This document shows positions 1 to 13,700 of a DNA stretch of 64,000 nt, piece by piece; position 1 is the stretch's first letter; each line of letters starts with the position of its first letter. This stretch comes from Pyrocephalus nanus (lineage: Eukaryota > Chordata > Aves > Passeriformes > Tyrannidae): positions 19,924,001 to 19,988,000 of the forward strand of contig CM076267.1 in NCBI GenBank assembly GCA_038380795.1, written 5' to 3'. Below the pieces are notes generated by a model. That model did not search any database and was not told the DNA's origin. It worked only from the letters and a program-made list of their open reading frames with translations. The translations under genes were made by a program, and so were the position numbers.

Positions 1-1588
1 TTTTATTTACTAGGTCAAAATCTGTCAATAACTAAGTAATTTGGTAAATCAGAATGTCACACTGTAAACACAGAAGAGTTGGAGGTAAGGCACTTTCTAA
101 TACAGCCAGGGCCTCAACAGTCAGAAATAGTTTACATTCATAACTAACAGAGGATCAAGAATGATTATGACGGTCTTATCATGATATGTGTCAGTGAAAA
201 GCAATCACGTAAAACTGTTCAATTCCACCTTGATTCCACTACAGTTAAATTAAACCTTCAGTTCTTTTTAGGCAAACTAATTTAATCTGTGAAGGGAAAA
301 CTTATTGCAAACTTTTCCTTCCTTCTGCCACCTGAATATTTCCTTCAAACTCATGCTATATCTCAACATCATTCCAGTCTATATACTGGCATTGGGGCAT
401 CTGCTGCTCTACAGGGGCTCTCTATGCCACCTTCTGCCAGCAGCGTTCTCAAAGTAAGATCAGCTACTGGGATACCAGGGTCATGAGGTAAGACAAGAGC
501 AAGGCAGTAAAGTAAAACAAGTTGTTTTAATTCTGCACATATAACTTCCAGAGCTGTCAGTTAGTTTTCTCAGGAAAAATTTCGAACATTTCAAAGAGGA
601 AAAGCTCCTCCAGGTTTCCTAAACACAGAGATAAAAAGTCCCTCTGGAAAACAAGGACAAATACAAGGAGATTACTCAAAAATGGCAGCAGCACAGTGCC
701 ACCGTGTAGTTACTAACACTCATGATTAACTAGTACATGGAGAACAATCTTACAGTGACCTAGTTCAAAAGTCAAACTAAGAGTTGTTGCTCATTTTGCA
801 TTTTGTATCTACAGATTCCTTAGTTAAAACATAACCAGCAGTTGTGCTGACACCTTCTCAGAGGAACAGAGGAGCAAAAGGCAGTTAACTTTCATTCAAA
901 TTTTTCCATCTTCAGTGGGAACAAGTATCAAGATATAAAAGAACAAACCAAGTCTGTGAGCAAAATCCTTCCAGACTTAAAACTTTGAACCTCCCCAGGG
1001 GTTGGTGAGTTGTTCCAGAGCTGTTCAGTTTAAAGAAGTTATAAAAAAATTATACATAGAATCAAAATGAAAATAAATTAATCTTATCCTCACTGTTTAA
1101 AGTAACTTCTAATACTAGAAGTAGCAGGAAACCAGTTCTTCAGAACACTCTGTCTTATGCAATAATGCAGACAATATAATTTGGTGCAATAATCATTCTC
1201 AGGTTTTTTTATATACAGTTCTCAGATGTCAGTGTGAATTTTGTTAGACAATGGATAGAGCAGACATCATAGTATTATGTCTATTTCACTGGTTTTAAAA
1301 CTACTAAATTTTGTATCAAGTGTAAATCTAATATATACTGTATGTTTTTCTTTTTTTAATTAACTGAAACATCAGTAATTTTCAGATTTCAACACCTGGA
1401 GGTGTCTTTTTGGACATATTTTCTGTATTTTTATTTACTTCAGACTTCAGTTTATTTAATTTCTAAAAACACTTTAGAGAGACTCTTCTGTACTTACAGC
1501 AGGCTTGTTTGTGTATGTTCTCAATATGGTGCTGTGTAAATTACCTTATTTCACAAAGCTAGTATAACATTAAACTTAAAATACTTAC
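1..1588 (-). other. LRP2 intron 3 (partial)
   Basis: This AT-rich sequence lies downstream of the donor at 1588. No LDLa cysteine pattern, other coding exon, RNA gene or recognisable repeat was seen. The intron continues beyond the window edge. Confidence 0.7.
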
Positions 1589-1711
1589 GACATTGTTGAT
1601 GCTCATCTGAGCCATCTTCACAGTCTTCCTCATCATCACAAACCCATGACTGTGGAATACATTCACCATCAGTCTGACACTGAAACTGATTTCCCTCACA
1701 GGTAGGTTGGG
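1589..1711 (-). CDS. LRP2: LRP2 coding exon 3 (LDL-receptor class A module 2)
   Basis: This 123-nt exon (41 codons, phase 1 in and out) has the acceptor TTACACTAG| and the donor TGTC|GTAAGT. It encodes a second six-cysteine LDLa repeat beginning [11 protein letters not shown] and ending with the acidic calcium-binding motif DCEDGSDE. It has no start codon and no long open frame of its own, so it is recognised only from the cysteine spacing and splice sites. The next exon of the gene was not found between 1 and 1588. Confidence 0.9.
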
Positions 1712-4700
1712 CTAGTGTAAGCAAAGAAAAAAATTGTCATTTCACAGACACCCGGGAAAGCACTTTCAGAGAAAATAATTACGTAAGAGAAAAGAAGGCT
1801 TAAGGTTCAAGTGTTGATTAACTTCCACAAAACACATGAAGCACTTAACAGATCAAAGAAAATAGACAGACCCAAGAGGGGAAAGGGGACCAGCAAAAGG
1901 GTGCTCAAAGGCAAAAGTCAGCTTAGTGAACTCCTGCACAGGAATCTTCAGCTGTATATCCTCTCCTGGAGACCTGGAATGCAGGAGTTCAGTTTCAGCT
2001 TCTGAACTGCCCTCTAGCAGAGCCCCCTTTTTCCACTTATCCATGGAGCCACAGTAGCCTCCCTAATCTCACAGCAGTCTGCTCAATTGCTCTCAATCCA
2101 CCTCAGGTGCTCTACCCCTGGTAAGAAGAAGGCCTTTCAAGACAAGCTTGTGATTCTTCCCTGTGAATTCATGAGGAAAGAGTGAGGGCCAGGTCAGAAC
2201 AATCTGAATTATTGTCCCAGCTCTACTCTGTTCTTTTCAAATTGACAAAGAACAGGGAACCCATCAAAGAAAAAGATCAAAATAAATATTTGAAATTGTG
2301 TTACAGCTTACTCTGTCCCTAGTTAATATTCCTGGGAAGAATCATTAGCACAGCACAGTCCAGGAGACAGGACTGTGCCTTAACCATCTTTTTTTTCTCA
2401 GGATCATGTTTTTGCAGTTGTGCAAGGTCAACTAGAAACACTTTGTGCTCATGGGATCTTGTGTAAGCACAATTTCCAATGTAACCAAACCATCAACAGA
2501 GAAAATGTGTAGATTTCGAGTTGAGAAGAACAAAATAACATTAGAGGTAAACTAATTAGAGGGATAAAATAGATCACATACTAGGCATATACTTCTTACA
2601 TACGTTTTTAATTCCTGCTTTGAGAACCAAGGAATAATCTTTTAATATGATTTTAACCTCAGAGCAGTTTTAAACAGTTTAAAATTATCTTGCTAGACCT
2701 GATGTGCTCTACTACCTATGGCACATTAATATACTGTTTTTAGAAGTACAATTAACTGAAAAAAATTGAAAACTTAAATTTTCATCTTCCTAATTCATCA
2801 CATATATTAAAATGAGAGCAACTTCATGTTTATAACTATGATAAATGTAGTAAGGGTCTAGATTTTTGTTGATTTTTGGGTTGTGTGTTTTGTGTTTTTT
2901 TTTTTCACAAAGTCGAGATGAATTTTACCCACTCCTTTTTCAAAGCTCCATGAACTGCAACTTTTCAGTTGTAGTTCAGAACTAAGTTGAAACATATCAT
3001 GTCTAGGTGAAACAGCTAGAAAGAAAAAAAAAGCTATAGAACAACACCATTTTGTTTTGCCAGTTTAAAGGCATTCTTTACCCAGAACTGCACTGCTTTT
3101 TAAGAGCTAACTAAAATGCTGTGCAACAAATGAGACTGCCAAGACATGTCAATGACCTCCAATTATTACATGGGTCAAGCAGCAAAAAAATAATACAGTG
3201 TGAAAAGAACTGACATAAATTAGTCTTTCTTACTCCCATCAGCTGAGGGGTAAAAAGTAGCCTAACCTGTGAGTGGGCTGATAACTGCACCAACCCACAA
3301 GACCTCAAAAAATACTGAATCCAAGAAGGTAAAATGCAGGTGAGTTCCTGAAAACAGACTGTGGAAGGAAATTCTTCATCTTCACAGCTTTTCCATTCAG
3401 CTTGAGAGAATCTTTGTGTATGGATATTATGGTCCATTCGAATACAATTGTCCCTGAGTTGCTGGTGCAGCACAGCCAACTCTAGCCAGCTAAGCACAAC
3501 TCTGCTTTAGGTGCAGAATTTGCTTCCCAGGGCTTGAAAAATCCAAAGATTTGGAGCACAAGTGATGCTGGTATAGCTGTGTACACAAGCAATATTCAGG
3601 ATTACTGCAGTAATAGAATACATTTCTACATCTACTTAGAACATTAGTCACAAAACAAAACTGCATTATTGGACAGTCAGATTTTTAAGAAAAGATTAAG
3701 TCATGTTAGAAGCTGAGCACTACTTGATTTTCTGACTACCAAAGCAAATAAACTCATGAAATATGACTCAAAGAGGTTCTGCAGTATCTCAAGACAATGA
3801 GGAGTTTTCTCCCTCTTCAGTATTCATTCTTGTACCCCAATTAGGATCTTATTAATCATATTACAAAAAACTTGCTCTGTATTTGTTTCACTTACGGCAA
3901 CCAGCTTCATCTGTGTCATCCGAGCAGTCTCTGGCCCCATCACACCTCCAATCTGCAGGGATACAGCGACCATTCCCACAGCGAAACTGCCCCCGCTCAC
4001 AGCCTGTGGTAAAGCAGAGTAAGGAGCAGCTTAGCAGTACTAGCACATAAACACAGACTGTGAAGTTCATTCCTGTTGAACAACTCTAATCTATCCAGTG
4101 CCTTGTGGCACACAAAGGAGAGAAAATGATATTACAATAATACAAAAAATATTAAAAAGTACATAGATAAAAAATATCTCTGTACACCCAGTCAAACAAA
4201 AAAAGTAAGTAACCATCCCTAAACATTACAGGACATTCCCAACTAAATTGTTCAAAAATTCCAATAATTTTTATATTTGTATAATACACAAACAAACAAA
4301 AAAACAAAACAGTTTTAAAATAGGGAAATTACCTAAACAACTCTCAGAGGAGCACCTACACCATAAAAACCTATTTAGCAGGAATGTATCAATTTTAAAT
4401 TCCCAAGCAGTATAGACTTTAAATAAAGGAAGGGCATCATTTTTCATGTTATTTCTAAGGGCTAAACATGTTAAACATTAGTGGTCTCCAAAGTCTATGA
4501 GGATTTTAAAAAATAGTAATAATCCCTTTAGCTGATGTGGAAATCCTGTTTCAGCAATAAATACTTGAAAGTGTAGAAAGATCTCCGTTTTGTTTTGTTT
4601 TTTATTAATGTCCACATATTTAAAATCTTTTCTCTGAAGTACAAGAAAACATGTCTTCAGTCAAGATTTGAATAGCAAATAATTTTAAATAAATTAAGCT

Positions 4701-7700
4701 TTCAGCCATTTATGGCTGATCAAAAGCTGTCCTGCTGTCATTCCCTCCTTCTTCACATACTAAGCATTAAAACCTGATAAAGAGGCATTCATTCCCAGGT
4801 GTAAATGCAGCTGGATCAGGCCTTTATTAGTCAACTAATGAAATCTCCAGTCCCATAGGAAAGAGAAAAGACACTGTTTATGGCCCTTCATTGTGACTAT
4901 GGCCTCTTAAAAAGGGAGTGAACAGTTTTATAGTTCCCAAAACAATGAGCTATAACATAATTAGGTTCAACAGCGCTGTTTCATGTTAATCTGTTGTCAG
5001 CACCTCAGAGGAGGGAACACTGAAAAAAACTGAGGTAGTAGCAAAGTCCAACTTTGAAGAAAAAAAGTCCTGTTTCCTGATTTAATTAATAGCCATAAGA
5101 TAAAACTACATCTTTCAATTATTCTGAGTGATTTGTCCAGAGAAGATAACCTCGGTATATATAAAGCACAACCACGTACTTCATGAATTCATGATGACAT
5201 AAATAACACGCTACCCTAACTTTCATGTAAAACCAGGCATATCAACACTGTCACATAAACACAGTTAAGTGATGTATTCCTTAGGGATATAGGCAAGCTA
5301 CTTTATGCAAGGAATGTTCAAATCTGATTGTCTGGTAGTGACATCCTGATTTATAATGTATCCTGCAAATGGTCAAAAATTTCACTTGGATAAATGGTGG
5401 TACGGAGTGGTACAGGAGTATGTTCACCCAAATACCTTCTATAGACTAATGCATGATGGTGGTTGGTGGTGCAGGTCTGGGGTTGGTGGTGCAGGTCTCT
5501 TATCAACTACCTTTAAAACACAACAACCTCCCTTGCAAAAATGCCCTGAAGGAATGTACAAGTTCACTCTGGAATCCCAGGCCCTCTCCCTGAATTTTGC
5601 CCTACAAAGCAATATTTTCATATAAGATTAGCAGTTAAAGCTCTGATAAACACAACACATAAACCACCATTTATCAATTGCAATTACTAAGCAAAGCAAA
5701 CACTAACTCTGCTTGTATATTTACTATATTATTGTTTTCAAAGCTACTGGAATAGTCGTAGTCCCTTACTTAAGAAGAAGTTACAATATAGAATTAAATC
5801 TGCATCCACATGATTAGATTTTTTAATTAAGCAGATGCCTATAAGCATTCAATGTGTAATTTGTACATTATTTCTAAATAATAATTAGCTAAAAAAATTT
5901 CAAGCACCATGTACAGCAATAGCAATTTATTTTTCCTATCTTGTATCAAGTTACTATAGTTAAACATACCTTTCTAGTGATTGAAATGAGAAGATAACAC
6001 TGATAGACTTTTTAAAAAGCAGTCTTTGTACAGTATGAGAAATGATAAGTGAATGTTAACACAAAACCTGAGAATCACACAGTTCTGCTACACTGTAATA
6101 CTCTGCAGAATTATAGTTGAAGTTGCTCCTACATACAGTAAGCACTGTATCAACGTCCACTTATACAATTCTTCAGCAGAACTGTTATAACTCATTTCAT
6201 TATGGCATCAGGCTTTACTATGTTACCTTCTATGCTTACTTTTTACTGAAGGCAAAGAGCTCTGAAACACCTATAAAAATATGAAAGACTGATACTTCAC
6301 TTACCACGGTTCTATATTATCTTTAGAACAAAAAAAATGACACAGCAGATAACTGTGTAAATTCATTAGAGAGACAATATTTGAAAACAAAGAATATGAA
6401 AGGAGTAAAAATATCCAGGGCACTTCTTACAAAGGTTCTAAAAAGCTTGTGTTTCAACTGTGATCAAAAACAATCCCAACTTTGATAAAGGAGAAAGTAA
6501 TCAGGGGAAGAATGCATGATTACAAAATCACTCCTACAAATACCCAGGAGAAATACCCAGAATGAAAGAAAAATAACCATGTCAGCAATAAGCAGGTTTG
6601 GTGTATGCTGTGCAATGTGAGCCTGCAGCACCTGGGTTTCAGCAAGAGTGGGGACTGTCAGAAGACAAGGGATCTTGCTTTGTTTATTGACATTATTTGA
6701 AACCTCAATTCACAGATTTAGTCATCAGTAATTTTTTTGAAGGTTTTCCTTTTAATAAGAATTTTCGTGGGGTTTTTTTAATTGTAAGACAGCTCAATAA
6801 TCAGTCAGATCTTGACAAAAATTAATACTAATTATCTAATTTACATAGAAATTCAGATTTACTCTGACAAAAAAAACCCAGACACTTCTTTCAGGCAAAC
6901 AGAATCCTGTTAGCAAGATTGCTGGAGGAAATAACCACTAAGTTTAAAAACAAGAAATAAAATAATCAGTCTTCACTGTCATGCTTAAAATTTGGTAATA
7001 GAAAAGATTTTGAAAGTTTGAATTTCAGAAATGATTGAATTTTTGGTGTTGCTCTACTATTACCATAATTGAGTTTTAGTCTAACTGTGATTAAAGCACT
7101 AGTAAAATACAGGCTAAAATGCATAGCAGACTTTAGGAATCACACCAGAAGATATATATGAAAAAAAATCTCTGGGCATTAACAAAAATAATTTGGAAAG
7201 GTAAGATCTGTTTCAACTGCTCAATATTCAGGAAGAGGCTACTAAAAATATACGATATAATCTTTTATATAAACCAGTCAAATACTGAAAAATGCAAACC
7301 AATGATCAGACGCATCAGTGGAAAAGTATAGCCCAAAGCCCTATTTCTAAACTTTCTCCTACACTTACTTTCTTTGGGCTTTATGTTAACTTTGTTACTA
7401 GACTTCCCTTTGTTCTCTGTCTGGGATTCTCCTGTAAGAGATTCTGAGTGGATGTTTAAGATTCAGAAGTTGCTCAGGTAAAATAAGAAGTCTTACATTA
7501 CTGGCTCTGGGAAAGCTGTTTGAACAAAGATTATGTCAGGTAGTCATTTTTCACTGGAATAAAGCAACACGATAGCGATTTTGCCAGAGCAAAGATTGAA
7601 CAAAACACAAACTAAGTAAAATTCCTTTTTTCACTTTTAACTTATTAAAAGTAAGTGCATCTTTTACCAAAGGAAATAATGCAATACAAGCACCATTCAC

Positions 7701-10700
7701 CTTTTGTTCTACAACAATTGCTGCCCGTATATGAATTCCTATGGCAGAATATGGCAGAATATGGCAAACCACTGCCTAAGACAAACCCCCCTGCCATTGG
7801 AGGATGACAGTCAACCTTTACAACACTAATCAGTGTTACTCAGTGTCAGGGGGAACTCCAAGTCATAGGGAACTCCAGCAGAAGAGAGAGGTTAATAGCT
7901 TCACACATTTCACAGCACAATGCTCTAACCCATAGGGTGACAGTCTTCAATAGGCAGGCAGTCCACTGTACCCTCTCAGCTTTCACTGGGCTTCATTTGT
8001 ACCAATGTTTCCGTAGAAATATTTAGTTTGAGAATTAAATCTTAAATTCAATCATTTTGTATCAAACCCAGAATGTTATGTTTGACTTATAGTAGAAACC
8101 AATACAGCCTTATTCTCTGCCACCCTCCATTACTTTAGACTCCTTGCAGTTCCTTCCTGAACAGTTCTAGTCCTTTCCATTCTTTTCATACATTTTCTAC
8201 CTGCCCATTCAACCCTGAAGTCCCTCACACTTTTAACTCCGACTACAAATCTCTTGAATTACATTTGTCATCCACAGATTAAGGGTCATGACTGTTCATT
8301 CTGACTACACAGAATAGGCCAAACCCCCTCATTCCTTCTCCCTTCCCTGTACTCACAATACCTTTGAGAACTTCTAACACTTCTTTAACAGTTAAGCCTG
8401 AATGAAGGATTTAAAGCAATGAGGAATGTATTAAGCCCAGGGTAGATTGTACCACTCCCAAACTGTCCACTCAAAAATCAAACTTACACTGCTGCAATTA
8501 CTTTACACTTCAGGAATCAACTCCCTCAACAGGATTTTTTTTTTTTTTTTTTTTCAATTTAAAAGAGTAATGTTCTTCAAGGCAATATTTTTTCAACGGA
8601 ACAGTTCCACTTTTAATACATCTTCAGGTTTTCAATAAGTAAATGCAAACAAACTGTGCATTACAACCCTCTTCCACATAAAATTCACAAAAAGAAAAGC
8701 AAGTGAGAAAAATAAGTGACAAGCTCTCTTTTCTCCCTTTCTGTCTTCCAGCTGAGGGTATTCTCTGTTCCCATTCGGCCCCCAAACAGAGCAGCCCATT
8801 CCAGTGGCATCGCAGGTAAAAGAATCCTGGAGAATCACCCTCCATACACTTTGATATCAGATTTTTGCCTCGCTTAATTACACGCCAAACAGCACAAGCC
8901 TTTGGAATGCTCAGGGAGGGGAAGCTGAATCTCTGTAAATTCCATCTCTGTTCCCCCACACCAATGGAGAAAGAAGCAAAATCCATAGTTTAGGAAAAAC
9001 TTTAGCTTATTATTATATGATATCCTATGATGCTGAAATAGGCGAATGAATAAATATTATTTAAAAGGTAAGGCAAAATAGTCTGATAAAATTATGCTAA
9101 ATTTCGTATACCTTGAGACAATATTTAACTTTCAGTCTTTCTACACTCTTCAAACTTCATTATATTTAATATACAAACTATTCAGATATACAAAAAACAG
9201 ACCACATAAGCATTTATAGCTAGTACAAAAAGCAGTAGAATATTTATCTGTAGTCTTCAAGACCTTGCAATACAAAATGGTTTTTGTATCTATGTGTCTC
9301 TAAACTAGATTATATTAGAGAAACAATTTTAACTGACAATATCAACAGAAAGGCAGTACAAATGTGTGTCTGCACCCACTTCACATGCCTGCAAGATCTT
9401 TGTATACAGATCAATAGGCAGACAGGAGACTAGTCAAGGGAAAATCTATAGCAGAATACCTGCAGTGGCAGAGAGAAAGAAATACAATGTTAATAGGGAA
9501 GCGTAGGATTTATTTTATTGCATTATTATCCAATTACATATAACGAGATTATTATTAGTAAAAGAGTATCTACAGGCTCAGCAGTTGATCGAGAACTCTT
9601 TGTGCCTTGCGCTGTACAATGATGTCACAAAAAGAAGGGCCATACCCAGACAGTTTGCAGCATAAAGACGACAGACTCTTGAACTCACCTGGGTGACCTG
9701 ATGCCAAGGGGCCAAATGGCCCTGTTCCTCCTCTCACCAACACACAGCCATGTTCTATTGTCCCTCCCTTAGCACTCAGAAAGGCACAGTACATAAGAGG
9801 TACGCTCCATTTTGCTGGTGCTATTATTAGATAGCACAAGAAACAAGGCACATTTCAGATTATTTGGGGGTGGGAGTCAAGGGGCAGTGGCAGAAACGCT
9901 AAAGGACAGAACTTGAAGCAACAGATCCGGTTCTTCACTGACATCAGCTAGACTTAGTTTTGAGTAAACCACATTCTGTGCTCAGCAGAATAACAGGTAT
10001 CAGAAGCTGTAATAAACAGGTTCTACTTTGATAGGCAAGATGCAATACCTACATTTAAAATTTTCACTCACTGATTTATAATAAAAAGCACCTTAAAATT
10101 CAAGACCGAAAGTGAAAATGTTGTCTTTCAATATGGACTTAGAAATATCACATTTCATTGCAGCATCAGCAAATTTATATGGTTTCCCTTTACTTGCCAA
10201 GCAGCAAAAAAACCCAGCAAAATCTACATTTTAATCTATGCTTTGTGTCTGCATGTTGCACATACAGACACTTGTCAATTAAAGCCATTGTTAAAGCATC
10301 AAATCTCATTTTAGTAATGCTCACATGCAAAATCTTTCATAAAAATACTTAAAATTAGTGTACTCTATGTTAAACTGTTTGTTTTCAGTTAATACAGTTA
10401 TAAAAGGGCTATAGATTAATTTCTGCTAATGCCTCAACATAAATCCAAGAATTAAAGAAATTCAGGATTTTAATCTGAAACTAAGCAGGAAAGCTTTCCT
10501 GCAAAGAAAAAAGAGTCCAAGTCTCCTGTAGACAACAAGTTCAAAGGAATGACACTGTAAATGCCTCCTAGCAACGTTAAAGATATTCATAATCCTCATA
10601 CTCTCTACCTTACTTCAGCTTTATTAATTGGAAAAGCAACAACTGCAAATAGCCTGATAAAAATAGAAATGGTTTATGAATTATTTTTTTTAAAATCTAC

Positions 10701-13700
10701 TCTTTTTTTTCAAATATAAGCCTGAATTAATAATAAAGAGAAAATGCTCCTAATTTTTTCATAAACCACATATGGACCTTTTAGGGAAAAAAAAATCTCT
10801 GTTTTAATTTTTTTTCTTAAAACTCAGAAAAAATAAGTGTGGTTTCTGCTTTATCCCTTTAAAACCAATCCTTCTGGAAAAAGTAAAAGATTTTAAATAT
10901 TTTAAATTATTCACACTGACGCTAAAAGTAAAAAAAATAAACTTCTTAAATTTAAAAGCATTATAGTTTATTTATTATACATGCTCACAAACAGCACATA
11001 TTCATACTACGTATCTTTTACATCATACAGTACCATAAGAAAGTCAATAAAAATTAAGGTCCTTTATAATCTTCAATTCACACACTTTTTTAAAGCAAAA
11101 CCTAAACTATTACTATCTCCTTAGTCCTAGAACAAGGCAGGAATGAGAAATAATCCCTTTAAGCAAGGGCTAATTCTAATAGACAGGAGGTGATACTCCT
11201 TTCTACTGATAAAGTAAATATTCCTTATATAGAACAGACCAGGTTCCTTCTTCCATTTAACTCACTGTCAAACTTCTTGTACTTCAGTGATAACTGAGGA
11301 TCAGGCATTAATTTTTGTTGGACACTTTCTTTAATCTCAACTTTATGTAAGTATTTTCCAGGATGAGACTAACAAAAACTACTTGTACTCCCTTCTTAGA
11401 GAATTTAGTAAAGGCATGTATGGCCAAATTCAAGAGAACCAGTACCTGCAGTAGCCTTCTCAATACAAAAATGTACTTCAGACACATTACATGGAAAGAA
11501 CATGTTCTGCACTAAATTGGATAACCTCAACCAGTTGTCTTGGCATTAGGTGTCTTAATCCACAGAAATCAGTTGTGATTGTGTTGGCTGCATAAGTGAA
11601 GCAAGCCCTGTGGTCTCTAGGGAAGCATACACTGTAGGAGATCTCCTAAATCTCAGAAGCTTCTTTTTCATGAATGGCACATTAAATATGCAAAAATCTG
11701 TTCTAATTGACCAAATGACATAAAAAGGAAGAAGAACAAGCAAACACAGTAGAAATAAAGACACCCTCAGTTACTCACAGAAGGAAGCATCCCAAGCATT
11801 TTCATAAGAATGAATCTTGCTAATGGCCCCAAGGCTGCTGTAGAATAACAATTGGGCAACAGAGAGAGGGGGGGAATATGACCAAACAAGGAAAATCTTC
11901 AAGACTAGGAAGTATTTACAACTACAGTGCGTGGAAATAGGAAAAAAAGTGCTTAAACAACTTAAAGAGAATATGTACAGTGCATATCACTAAGAATGTC
12001 CAAAAGAAGCACATATAACAAACTTCTCAGGAAGCTCTACTCATTTTGAGAGCTGTACTGGTTGTAAGTAAATTTTCCAACCAGTGTGCTGTTTTCTCTC
12101 AAAATTAGACCCCATGCAAAGATGAGGACCTGCATTCAATTCAGTCATGCACTCCTGAAATCTGATGAGTCATTGTAGCACTAGGAATTCGTCTCAGTAA
12201 GAGCCTTCCAATGCAGTTTATGACAGCAAAATTGTGTAGTTTTTTGTATTTCTTTTATTTTCCATTGCTAGAATGAAAATTGCTATGCAACGTATAACAC
12301 TTTGCCAAATCATAAACCTTACTGTAATACTATATCACAAGTTATTCAATGAAAAATGAAACTTGTCATGCAAAAAATAAAACACTTTCCCTTACAGATA
12401 ATAAAACACGGTAAGCACATAAAATGAAAGCTATTTCTGTCTCCCCACCACAGAACACATCCACAACAAAATTCTTTACCATCATATTAGTAGGATTCTA
12501 GATTTTTTTAAAAAAGACAACTTAAGCTCTATCCCAAAGCTTTACAGGGCACTAGTCATTATTTTGCACTTTCAAAAATTGCAACTGTTACTTGTTGCAA
12601 ACTAAACATTTGAGAACATTTTCAAAAAAGCAGAACTGATGTTTCAGTACAATAAGCAAATAAACTACATGCCACAAGCATCTACTGTGCCTAGATAGAC
12701 ATTCTAATGCTGCTTACTACTGCCCATGACATTGGGAACTACATATATTTCTTTGGATGCATTGTCACTTCACATTTCTCCCTTGTACAGCAGTGACTCT
12801 GTTTCAGCTCACAGCTAATGGCTGATCACTCCTCATCAAGCTTCCTAAAAAGGAAATTCCATATGCTAAGGCAGGCCTGAGTAAATGAACAATCATAGAA
12901 TCACAGAATGGTTTGGGTTGGAAGGGACATTAAAGATCATCTAATTCCAAACCCCCTGTCAGGATCACCTGAACTGAAACAACACTCTTGCCCACTATGC
13001 TCATATAAAATGCAGATTTATCTTAATGGACCTGAAAATGAACAGCAACAATTAAATAATCCTTTGCCTATTTCATTTCTAAGTGTAGTATATTTTCTTG
13101 GTAGTTTTCTATTTAAAAATAAAAATCCTTTTACACAAATAGTAATACTAATGAGTGTGTCACATCAAAAAGACAAAAACCTTGCATTCATCAGAGGAGG
13201 AGAGATACAAGAAATACCATCTCCCACTGAAACATTAGTCTTCCTGTCAACCCCAATAGAAGCATTTTAGTTAGATCTTCCCTAATCATCCAAACTCTCT
13301 GTCAGATTTACTCGCCCATTTGTATTTTTTTTAAGGATGCTTGATTCTGCTGTTACTTCCCTTCATTGGTGGCTGCTAGGCATAATATTTTAAGTAATTC
13401 CCTTAATTATGTTTGCTAGCTATGCTAAGAAGCGTTCCAGGCACAGAGGTGAATAGTAGAGAAGAACTACTCTAGCTTGTGTTGTTCCATAAGCCCTACT
13501 CTTGCCACGTCCCTGGAAACACAAGAACATCTATGTACTGCCCACTATGTCCTTACATCCAGAAGGAAGCACATAAAACAACAGGAAAGGTTGTCTCCCA
13601 AGTATGGCAGTGGTAGCACACAACATATAAATAACATTGCTCAGAGAACTGCAGGCATTTGCCTACAGGCCTGCAGACTTGAAATTGTAATCCCTTCCTC

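Noticed and set aside
3111..3497. 128-codon open frame, minus strand
   Set aside because: Inside LRP2 intron 2, with no domain, no family resemblance and no splice-site support. Its length is possible by chance in 64 kb.
3888..4070. A 60-codon minus-strand frame that looks like a small secreted LDLa protein (Met plus hydrophobic start plus one module)
   Set aside because: The hydrophobic start lies upstream of a strong acceptor (CTTTACCACAG) and the downstream end runs into a donor (GTAAGT). Exon phases link it to the signal-peptide exon at 21.1 kb. It is LRP2 exon 2 with intron read-through.
8624..8986. 120-codon open frame, minus strand
   Set aside because: Inside LRP2 intron 1, no recognisable domain, and a second overlapping frame is also open. 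Composition effect more likely than a gene.
9570..9851. Minus-strand frame with a collagen-like string (GGTGPFGP)
   Set aside because: Only two or three Gly-spaced residues, no continuing triplets and no flanking collagen exon on that strand.
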